Shown here: piece after piece, positions 48,446 through 59,389 of the stretch
How positions within the stretch are numbered: position 1 is the first letter of the stretch
Layout of the letters: each line of letters opens with the position of its first letter
DNA from: Membranipora membranacea
Lineage: Eukaryota; Bryozoa; Gymnolaemata; Cheilostomatida; Membraniporidae
Direction: 5' to 3'
Length of the DNA: 64,000 nucleotides
NCBI GenBank assembly: GCA_914767715.1
Contig: OU612066.1
Location: forward strand, 29,796,283-29,860,282
Translations under genes and position numbers: made by a program
Notes under the pieces: generated by a model
Databases searched by the model: none
Told to the model about the DNA's origin: nothing
The model's input: the letters and a program-made list of their open reading frames with translations, nothing else

Positions 48446-51400
48446 TTATGACGTCACTGTGTACAGTATATATATTACTAGAAGTCCTGTAGTCAATGAG
48501 CATTGCTGACAGGCTGCATTCCCTGGATCAGTCGTTGTGGTACCATCACTGATTTGAGAGTTTGTATCTTTGTCTTTGCACTGTAGGAGTTTTGAGATCT
48601 TTCCTGGTGACTGAGAATTTTCAACTACCCTCATCTTTCGATTATTGAACTTCCAATAATTTTCTCCCCTGAAGAAGTATGTGTGGTCTAAAAGATAAAA
48701 TATACAAGAGATATGAGATTAAGTATTTGACAGGTACTTGGTTCGACCATCGTAACAAAAGGAGGGATAACTAGACAATATTTATTATCAAAACATTTTA
48801 TTTGAGTTTCTTCAAAATTTGGGAAGCAAGTACCACCTAATCATCCCGGGCTTCTAAGGGGCTGTCAATGATGAACTTAATCCCCGGTGCAGCCAAGCAC
48901 ATCTAGAGGCATTTTTCCCTTGCACACTTTTTATTCCCACGGAGTAGACTCATTTTTATTAATTACTCTCAAATCAAGTGACGGCCCCTAACTGGACAAA
49001 CGATGAACTCAAATCCCCGGCTCTGCCATGCGCATCTAGAGCCAAAATTTCATTCTAACATTCATCCCTGCGCACAGAGTAGAATCAGTTTTTATCAATT
49101 ACCATCGAATGAAGTGAAGGCTGAGTCGACAGGTAGTGGCACTCCCCTCCATATTCTCTGTACACTGCGGGGGTAACCGGATATAGCATTACAGTTAGTA
49201 CGGCTTATCAACTCATCAAACTTCCAGTACATGTCACCTACAACAATAAATATTGTTAAAGACACTGTTATAAACAACACATAGACAACATGCGTATTCA
49301 CCATCAGCAAGGTTTAGGGGTAGCATAATATACCTAATAATTTGCTTCATATATTATAAGATTTATCATTTATATTATATAATTGTTTTTGTTATAAATA
49401 TTACCGTTGAGCTGTTTTGCTTTCCACTTTTGATCATTGTCTTATTTGCTCTAAATTAGAACTGACAAAAAAATTTTATAAAGTCTATCAGGGAAGTTAT
49501 ATCAAACTACCTCTATATTCTAATTCGTGGAGGCAATACTAATATTTTCATATTATCTAGTACGCTCAGGATATGAATAAATGGCAGTTGGGTCTACTTA
49601 CCAACTATAATGTAGGTTTTCCTGTTGCGTCCCCAGACAAATACAGCATCTACTTTCTCCACTGATGTCGGCAAACAAAAATCAACGATCGGTCGGACAA
49701 TGTCACTCCGCTGGTTGCTTGTAAACTCAACGTAGTTTTTGCCTGAAAAAGGATGATCGAGCTATAGAAAAATGCAACTGATGTGTTCTATGAAATTTAC
49801 ATTTTTGGTTTTATGTCATCTAAGGCGGTCATGAGTCGATCATTTTTGCAAATATTGCAATATTATACAAGATTGTCGAGTGAAATTGACATTTGGCATA
49901 CATGTGCAGCAATCAATGGTCAATATCCCCCCAACATACATGTGTAATATAGCTACACTGCTTCTACCTGCATATTTAGCTCCACCCATCTCATTTGGTG
50001 ACACCACTCAGGGTCAAGTGGAGGTGAAAATTAATGAGGCTGTGAAGTAACACCAGGTTGGGCATTGTAAGCTCCTCCTGTGGAGTCTGGGGTTTATCCC
50101 CAGCCTTCAAAGGGATGAATGATATAAATAGCAAACAGAAGTCCGAAATAAGCTGATTCTGACATGGAATATTCAATTAAAGCATTTATAGGTCACTCTT
50201 TTCAGCATTCTCCCCTAGAACTACGGGCCTGCCACTTGGTAATAAAATAATTCATTCTCCTGTACCTACCACTGAAGAATATAATAGTGGGGGTATCTCC
50301 TGCTAGTCTTCTGTACACCGCGTCAATCTTAGTAAAACTAGGAGGTAGTCCATACCAAAATGTGTGAACAGATGCACCTTGAACTACTGAGTCAAGGTTA
50401 GCATCCAAACTCCAGTAGAGCTACAACAAGAATAATATGATTATGTATGTACAGTACTTTCACTTTATTTGAAATACCTTAGAAGATCTTATGTTAGCTA
50501 GATTAAGATAAGCTAGTAGGAGAGGTTTGAATATACGCAATGTGAAAATGGTGAGTAAAGTGCTTAGCCAATAGCTTTATTGTAAAATATGCTATCTAGC
50601 TTTTGTGTCACACTACATTTTTGAATTTTTTCCTTTTATTAATTTCAAACTTCTCAATTACAAACCCCATGGTTTTGGCGTGAGTCTCGGTAAACTCTTT
50701 CTTATCATATCTTATAAATGTTAGCTATAGCTATTCAAGGATATGTGCATAGCGTGAACATTCCCTCCTCTAGGGTGAAAGATATCGTTCTTGGCAGCAC
50801 CTGTACAATCATCTTAGCCTTAATTTCCACCTAGAAGGTAAACAAAGGTTGAAAATTTTACCTGATCCTTGAAAAAGAGAATGAAATCTCTAGTTGGCAG
50901 CACGGCATCCACTGAAGTTGGGCAAATTATTTCTTCCTCTGTATTATTCACCATTGGAGTTGTCAGTTCTTCAGCGGCTGTGGTGGTCGGCGGTTCAGAG
51001 ATTTCTTTAAATAGTATATGGTGCGAACAATGCTTTTAGGTAGTACTCAAACTTTCATGATGAGAGCCCATGGTGATCCCACCAACTGCCAATCATTAAT
51101 TGCCATAAACGCCCGAAGCAAAATCCATCAAAGATTTCCCCGGTGCTTCCTAAGGTACACAAATATGGAGAGAAAATCCGCCTTGATGGCAAAAACAAGA
51201 GGTAGGCAAGTGGATTCAAACAGTTCTCAAGATTACCTGTGTACAGCTGGGTAAGAATGCTCTCATCTTCTTGGCTCAGATTAGGAGTAGCCGTCGTGTT
51301 CTCATTATACCAAGCAAACATGAGAGAGTCTCTGGAGTAGGAATGCCTTAGCCCGAGAACATGTCCAATCTCATGAGCCATCACTAGATATAAACTCGTC

Positions 51401-53355
51401 TTCTCTTGGTCTACAATAGAGCACCTAACAAAATTAGTTCTGTTAGCTTTGGCAAATGTACTTCACTGAGAGTACACTTCCATGATACCGGTTTTTTTGT
51501 GAGAGCACATTGTTATGCAATATTACTGCCACATCAAAATCATTACGCGCGAATATCAATTCTGGTCAGTACTGTTCAACGTAAAGAAAACAGTATCGCT
51601 ACTCACCAGCAGGAAGACTGAGACTAAGATCCCAGGGTTCGTCATCATCAAGATGTATATTACCCTCCAGCTCCTCCCCAGGGTAGAAGCCGTGTGCTAG
51701 TTTGCCACCTACAGCAAATATACAAATTGGTTCCCATTTGCTATGTTATGTAATCCGGACAGATGTAATCAGCCATTAGAACACATGTTCTTTAAATCAA
51801 CTACATCAATGTGCGGCAGAGTGTAGTTTTCTTATTACTTTTAGTTTGGGAGTAAAAAATTGAGCGAAATGGCGATGAAAGCAGATCAGTGGGGTTAATC
51901 AGATTCACATGACAGTATAAGGTTATAGATTCTTACTCCAGGTTTTTACCCTTCTCATTACCCAGTAACCCTATTGTTAGCTGAAGAAAATTAGCTACAA
52001 ATATAGCTTAGGTAAGGCAATTGACATACCTTGTCCATCAAATATGGCATTGTCTCCATGGGGACCTCTATGGAATGATACTCGTATATCAGCGTTGTGG
52101 ATTCTTTTAGGATCCATGATCTCATTGAAGACTAATCTGGTTCCTGATGACCAGACACTGAATGCTGCATCGATGGCATCGCGTATGTTATCGATATAGT
52201 TTGCATCTGAATAGTCTCTACTTGAATACACTGTGATCCTGCAAAACACAAAGAAGCTGGTTTTAAAGGGGGGAGTTGTGTCCTTAATTCTTGAGTGGAG
52301 ACAACATAATATTGCTTTGGCATTCATTCATTGGCAATACATGGTATCTACAAATGCCGTACTTGTCTTGACAAGCTTTGTTTATGGGGAGGGGAGAGGC
52401 CCGTAGACAGTGTCTTTACTTCAATTCAAAGTTGCATACTTAGCAAAGTTGCATTGCTTAGCAGTTTTGACATTAGGTGTATGTGGCCCAACAAGTGCAT
52501 AAAAGAGGTCACTGGTTCATTACTCCCAAACTCTGTTTGTTCATATCATAGGTGGTAGCCACTGTGGTAATAGTCTTACCTCCTTTCATTTAGGTTGTGA
52601 TGTCATTGACAGCATAACATCCTAATGAAAGGGGTGAGATCACGCCTTGCAAGATACAACACTTTGCAGCCACTTCGCTATGCTGTCTCTCCCACAATAT
52701 AAATCATCGCTACTGATAAGGCATCAAGGTTATGTATGTAATGAATTCATATTGGCAGCTGTTTGTGCAACCCTTTATTGTCTACTCATTTTGTGATGGC
52801 CTGATTGGTCTTAGGATTTTATAATTTAATGGACATTATAACACCATGCAACTGAGAAAGAAACCATGTTGGTGCATATGATTAAATTATTAAATTAAAA
52901 GAAAATCAGTGGAACACTGAAAATAAGGAGTTCTTTGTTCTTTAAAAACTCGACCTTCCAACTCAAATCATTGTGAAGTGAATATACCGTACATTTTCAA
53001 GTTGGGTGAAACTTTAATTCTACAAGGTTCTAATCATTGATAATTCCAACAAGGATCCAAATTATTGGTAACGACTAGTACTGTACTTCACTTACGCCCA
53101 AGATAGGTCTGTCTTGCCCATTCCTCTCCATTGTAGATGATCAGATCTTCTTTGTCTCACTTGCTCCACATTGTCAATGTTACCACAGCGTCTGCCTGAG
53201 ATCCTGTCCAGAGTTTGGCGGTCGAGTTCACCTGTCTCCGCCATCCCTGACATGAACTGCAGATCTTTGATCCCATTTGTGAATTCCTCTGTTGTTGCAT
53301 GCTCCTCATATTCCTGAAGAGAGGCAGAGATGAAGTCGTACTTCTGTAGCAGGTA
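48446..53355 (-). CDS. Matrix metalloproteinase with hemopexin domain and hydrophobic C-terminal tail (5' end missing)
   Basis: Nine exons in gene order: 53355-53096, 52238-52030, 51708-51607, 51410-51237, 51004-50862, 50420-50270, 49742-49602, 49237-49104 and 48687-48446, about 518 residues. The first exon is the prodomain (YLLQKYDF to GELDRQTLDRISG), ending in a cysteine-switch-like RRCGNIDN and a furin-type RQRR. The catalytic domain follows: ITVYSSRDY, GDNAIFDGQG, HLDDDEPWDL, the zinc site HEIGHVLGLRHS and a Met-turn in DSLMFAWY. A Thr/Glu-rich hinge leads to four hemopexin blades, bounded by the expected Cys pair (IICPTSVDAV and LLQC). After the last Cys, a Thr/Asp-rich stem ends in LLVIYILYTV, suggesting a GPI signal or membrane anchor. 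MMPs cleave extracellular matrix and surface proteins. The signal-peptide exon, upstream of 53355, was not identified. The subfamily is not assigned. Confidence 0.92.
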
Positions 53356-56300
53356 CTGTCAAAATAAAATCGAGACATGCAGAGAACTAACCAGAAGTTT
53401 GACAAAATTACATCTCCGCGTCATTTGCTAAATTTGACAAAATCTGTTCATGGAGTCAGGACACTGTCCTACAAGAACAATTTATATTTTTCATTCACCA
53501 AATTAGCAATGCTGTTTCTGAAACTAGTATGCCCGTGGACAATTGAAACTAAAACAATAATTAACATATGATTAGGCAGCCCCACAAATCAAAGATATGT
53601 TCAGTAGTCAAAAACTACAAATCCAGAAACTAGTTACTTTTCACAAGATACGCTTCACAAAATCTAATTAGGCTGCATAAGTCCAAGCTTGCTATCTGCT
53701 CTTATCAGTAATACTGTTATGAAAATTCACCATCGCTGCCAGTATGAAAGTATATCCATCCCAAGGCAGCATAATTTATGAATCACAGCTGGTGCAGCGT
53801 AGGTCTTGCAACAGCTAATAATAGGTGAAAGTAAGACCTTCACAAAATACCGGCATTGTTAATGCTGAATATTACCACTTACAACGTAATATGCTGTCCG
53901 AGCGTGTTATCTCTTATGTCCAAATTACACAACCTCCTGCGGGCCTTACCCATTTTATTGTGTGTGCCAAAGCACCTACACCAATATCTGATTTAAAGCT
54001 TGTACAGCTCATCACAAGCAAGCCAGCAAAGCTTGGCTAAACATAGCTTCAGTATTATAGTAAGCCTGGTTCCCATGGTTTTAGCAGTAATTCTATACCC
54101 ATCAGTGTGGTTGGTCTTATATAACATACTATAGAATAACCATTCAGTATGTCAAATATTATATAATACTTAGACAGATGGTATTAAGCTTATTTCCTGT
54201 CAGAAGGTTGTTGCGGGTGGGGTAAGGGTCACCCAATTAGCCATCGCTGGCCACTGAGTTCTCCACCCAGCAGCTGCTAGTGGCTCTGGGACTAATTAAC
54301 GAAGCGAGGTCTGTTTATTGGTCGCTTATAATCAGAGCCCTGATCCATATATGGTTGGATATTTATTTTACAAAGATTGTCGTGTTATGTAATGTGGGAA
54401 TAAATAAATCAAGTACTTGAAGTCAGTAACCAGTATAGCTATTATAAGTGAGGTTAGGATGTATCGTTTTAACTCCGTTACAATGCAAATTAATAGGTTC
54501 ACTCACTGCAAAATTAGGATTAGAGGAGCGATAATAATGGATATGCCAAAAAAACTCCACATAATCTAGGTGTAGTGACCTGTTTGATTTGACAACGGCC
54601 ATGACAAGATGTCAAATATGCAGTGTCTCAGAAAACAACAAGCTGGTGTCTTTTGGATCATCATTAATGAAAATAGAACTCTGTATCCAACAATCTGGTC
54701 ACCGTTCCATTCCAACCCTTGCACAACAGGGACAATATTTAAAGATTGAAAACTAAGTTTGAGATTTAGGGTCAAGTGACAGACTAAGATATCATATACT
54801 CCGCCCGTCTGTCATCAAATCGACACTTTGAGGCGTCCAACCCGTTTTTGGCAGCAGCATTTTGCCATCAATCTCACAAAACAGATCAGAATAGGTCAGG
54901 AAAGGCAGTGAGTCCGATAGAGTTTGCAGATTCATAACTGAATAACCAAGGTCTCAACATAAGCAAAACAAATTTAAATCTACACTCATTTTGATGGTTT
55001 CGGTTTTAACATTTACAAAATACATATATTATAACTGTCATACTACTAACGTCATTAATTGGTTAACTAGCATGACCCATAGTGCTGAGCTGATTGGTGC
55101 ATTCCAAAAATCATAGTCGACAGCTTTAACAACAAAGTGGCATAATTCTCCCTTTTACTCTAAATTGTGTCCATCTCAATTGAGGTTATTGAATGTGTGG
55201 CATTTCTCAGAATGATCATCTGAACCAAGTTTTATACTGCCACGATTACATCAGGAGGGTGACTGTCAGACTCAAGCACTTTATAATGACGTACTCCTGT
55301 TTTCATTGTGACTGCTGCATTAAATTTCACGATAGAAATTGTTTTCAGAGGCTGTAAGTTTTTTATTACCTATGCTCAAACTCCCTGCTCTGCATAAAAA
55401 CTGAATGTGAACTCATATATGGAGTTGTCTCCCTTTTTGTAACACTTGTATGAATGGGGGATGACTCCTAGAATCATTGGTCTAATAAGTAATATCAAGG
55501 AGTAACAGATACTCCTGGGTAATATTCTACGACTATAAGTCTATAGTATATAGCTGCAAAGTTCTGTAGTAAATTATAATACAAACAAGATAAGAACACA
55601 GAGTAAGGATATCCTTACTCTGTGATAAGAAGCTGTCGGGGACGCATGAGGATGGGTGATCTCTGGACAGTGATTGGGTAGTTATTTAAATGGCTAATTT
55701 AAATTTCCTCGCTTATGTTTTTTAGACTCAAGCAGGTAATTAATTGAATAACTATAAAAATATGTTTTAAGCGTGCCATGTTCCATGGTACAGCGTGAGA
55801 GCCATTATCACAACAGTAAGATTTTCATTTAAAATCTATAATGTAACCTGCAAAGAACCCACAAAAGAAGCATGACACTGATCTAACAGATATTCATTTT
55901 TTTTCGTTAAGTTTGACTGGATAATATTTTGCATGCTTTTTTTTATGGGCTAGAATAAAACACCCTGGGGGAAAAACACACCCCTCCTGCTGTTATATAG
56001 TTTGCTGACCCACGTCAGAGTTCATGTCTCTGTATTACATAATTTTCTGAACAAACCTCGGTCTGGTTGATTATATAATCTTGTCCTTCAGCCGAGGGGA
56101 TTATCCTTGATAAGGTTATTATCTTTATAATCTGGAGAATATAATAGGAGGCAGTAACTCTGACGCTTCTCATTTCTGTGCTGTCTTTCCCCCTGCAATA
56201 TGATGAAGGAGATTTATACATACTTATGTTTGGAACCGATATCATCTAAGTTTCATTTGAAATGACAAGTGACATCATATTTAATGCAAATTGCAATGAG

Positions 56301-57599
56301 CACTGGTCACTTTCACTTGAATTAGGGAATCGGGCAACATTCCAGGAGGCAATGGCTTCATACCACAGCACCTGGTATAACTAGGGTTGACAAGTTGATG
56401 CTGCAGATATTCACCTTTTTTTTAATACTTAAATTGACTTATATTTCTTCTGATTATGATCTTTTTCACTAGTGATTTCATTTCTCCCCTTATTAATAAC
56501 CTGCACCTACACTCTGATATTTTTAAACCATGTCGCAGAATGAGGATGGCAAAGATGATAAGGCTACTCTGTGAGATAGGTGAGGATGGTAACATGCAAA
56601 GTTTGAACTTTCATATTCTTAGAACACATCTCCCAGTCCTGCCACCCTCCAAAAAATACCACTCAAAGTTCTGAGGCGGAAGAGTGCTTCTCACCGAGGT
56701 CATATTTTTAAAATAAATTATCTGTTAAGCAAACTTTTTTCTTAATTTTACCTCATTTTTGACTCAAATTATTGAAGAGAATGTAGTGAGTAATTTAGCG
56801 GCCATTTTTTCATTTCTTTCTTTACAAGTACATGCTCCACAGACCAATCATTGGCCCAAATTCAGGTATAATATCAGTGTACGTCTTTGAACTATTAACT
56901 GTCATCAACCACCAATATCATAAAACGGCAAATTCCATGTTTTACGACTCGAGGGAGAGATAAAAATATACTTGGGTGCGCATAAACAATATAACTGTGA
57001 TCATCGACAATAATCGGTGCTGATGGATTCTTTATCTCTGAGTCATGACAGCATTTTATAGTAATCACTTCGTGGGTGGTCTTACTACTAAAGTAGTTGT
57101 TTAACTGCTGACTAATTGCTGCCTATTCTGTAATGCATAAATTTGACTGAGAACAAGAGTTTAGTTTGGTCAGTGGAACTAGAATGACACATTTATCTCT
57201 CCTTTTTTTACCCATTAAAATCAGATTTCTTGTGCTCTGATGGGTCACCTGGTGCCTATGATAAAACTTAGATTCTGTTGTAATTAAATGTCATATACAG
57301 CTAGATTTTGTAGGGGATATGGCTAGATGCTGTGTGACATTTTCTGACAAATCTCAAATAACTACACATCACAATAAATCTGAGGATACACTAACCCTAT
57401 GTGTTACGGCTAATAACATGATTGTACCTGCATAAGGTGGGATTTAGATCAAAAATCAAAATCCCTACCTTTTTATACCACTGACAGTTGTCGATGAAAG
57501 CCCACCATAAATAAATATGATAGCCACACAATCAATGATCAAACCAATAAGCTTCAATTTTAATTTTTTTTGCCAGGTTCCCCATCCCATGTGGGGCAT

Positions 57600-57645
57600 C
57601 AGGCGGGGGTGGGGGGAAGGGGCAAGAGTCTGGGGGGCTCAAACT
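57600..57645 (-). repeat. C-rich dispersed repeat, minus-strand copy 2
   Basis: On the minus strand it reads TAGTTTGAGCCCCCCAGACT, then CTTGCCCCTTCCCCCCACCC, matching the copies at 8601, 30340 and 40711 in order and spacing. Confidence 0.5.
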
Positions 57646-57847
57646 ACATACAGGATATCTCTATTTAATTGTATACACTTCAAGCCATAGACTTTGAACG
57701 CGTCGGAGCAATGCGTTCAAAATCTGCGGAAAATTGAAAGGCTTCCATTTTCACCTCAGTGTTGCTGACAAAATAAGTGTCACGGGCTATTGGAATAGAT
57801 GGAATGTTGAATCTAGTAGTAGAATCAGATAGGAGCTTTTAAAGCCA

Positions 57848-58030
57848 TTCCCGATTTTAGTCTCAGATACAAATGTCTACACCTTGATTGTAGCCTGGGC
57901 AGGCTGTCGGGGGTGGATATGGAGGGACACCACCCACCCAGCCCCGACAGCCTGCCCAGGCTCCCTAGGTTGAGCGTCACAGAACATCAACAGATCATAT
58001 ATGACAAGCTGGTAGAACCAAAAATCGGGA
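57848..58030. mobile_element. Foldback element with GC-rich inner arms
   Basis: A perfect 20-base inverted repeat, GCCTGGGCAGGCTGTCGGGG at 57893-57912 and its complement at 57942-57961, is enclosed by a shorter outer pair (TCCCGATTTT near 57849 and AAAATCGGGA near 58020). The interior is GC-rich, unlike the surroundings. It could be a MITE end pair or a stable RNA hairpin; there is no coding capacity. Confidence 0.55.
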
Positions 58031-59389
58031 GGTCTCCGCGGACAAACTCCCGTTCCGGAGTACCACTCTGCGCGTCCCGCAGTGAAGGTGTAATTTGGCC
58101 CTCGTTGTCATTTATTTTAAGCCAAAACTAGAGCGTTCATATTATGAAATGCCTTATTTTACCTGATTTTACAAATTATATTGTTGCACTTTATCCAAAC
58201 GAGGGGGGATAGTATGTTAATAGGCAATTATATCTAGGTATATGTACTGTGGGTGTAGGAAAACAGCTTAAAAAGTCTTCTGGGTGAGGGAAGCTGAAAA
58301 AAGGGAGGAAAAAGGGAGATAGGGAGGAGGTGGAAAATACCCCTAAAACTGGGAGGCTCCCTACCAAAAATGGAGACTTGTCAGGTATGCAACAGATACA
58401 CTCAGAACTTGCTGAGCCAGTATATGATTAGAGAGAATCGTGTCAAGCATGCTGCTATCTCTGGTGATATACTATATACAGTCTTACAATGAGTGTTATA
58501 ATACTTACTAGTATATAATGTAGGTACCTTTATTCTTGTTTGGGTTACAATCACTGTGTTAACCACCTCAGGTGAACTTGTAGGCCTCTGTAAATTCTTA
58601 TTGCTGCTGTATGCTAGTTGCAATCTAAATACTACTTCCAAGACATGCTGTGGTATTTCGCATTTAACTCATAAACATAACCAGACGGCTTTCAATGACT
58701 AACCGCTGCCTAGGGTCAAAGGTTACAATTACCTGTTGTAGGCTCATACTTGGATGTTGAGTGCTTAGATTTATTTTTGCCTCTACTGAAGCTAATTATA
58801 TTTGGCAGGCATACTTCTTTGTTTTGTTATTCTGCAGTATAAACAAACAAAGTACTGCATTATGATTATGTCATTATAAAACAGCGGCCATGATCAGAAT
58901 TCAGAAAGCATCTCTCAGCCCCTACTTGGCTCTGTTGGTGCAATAGTGTGCGTCGACATCTTTAAATTTTAAACTGGGCGAAACCTGGTGTTGACAATGG
59001 CGGTGGTACTCTTATGACATCATCAACACTCAATTGGTAAATGAAACTTTGGATCCCCAATGGAAGTTGATGCTGAGCTCAAACATTAAAAGCTAAGGAA
59101 TTTCGCTGTCAGCTGGGTTGATATGACACAGTAGCTAGTGTGTCCTGCATTTCGTACTCTCTTATGATCTTTTGACTTTTAGAAAGTCAGAAAATTCTAT
59201 TTATCGATATGCGTGGACGTAAACCCCTGATAAAATTGTGATAACTTCTAATCAGTCCCTAAATACAAACAAAATTAGCAAATATAATGATGTTGTTGGC
59301 CTTTGCTCTCGCCAGTATAGCAACAAGTCACATTCGGTGGCAGTCTTTCTATCATCAGGCTGTTGAAGACATAAGGACCCTTTCCTGAA

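Larger units (their letters stand above)
53356..59358. other. Six-kilobase region between the metalloproteinase and the secreted CUB/mucin gene
   Basis: The missing first exon of the metalloproteinase (signal peptide) should lie here on the minus strand, but no convincing short ATG-plus-hydrophobic exon with a donor was found. Structured parts are a small hairpin at 55495-55530, the C-rich repeat at 57600-57645 and the GC-rich foldback at 57848-58030. Otherwise the sequence is AT-rich and featureless to the eye. Confidence 0.5.

Noticed and set aside
50010-50105. A possible tRNA-like T arm (GGGGTTTATCCCC) in a metalloproteinase intron.
   Set aside because: No matching box A at the right distance and no anticodon arm could be found.
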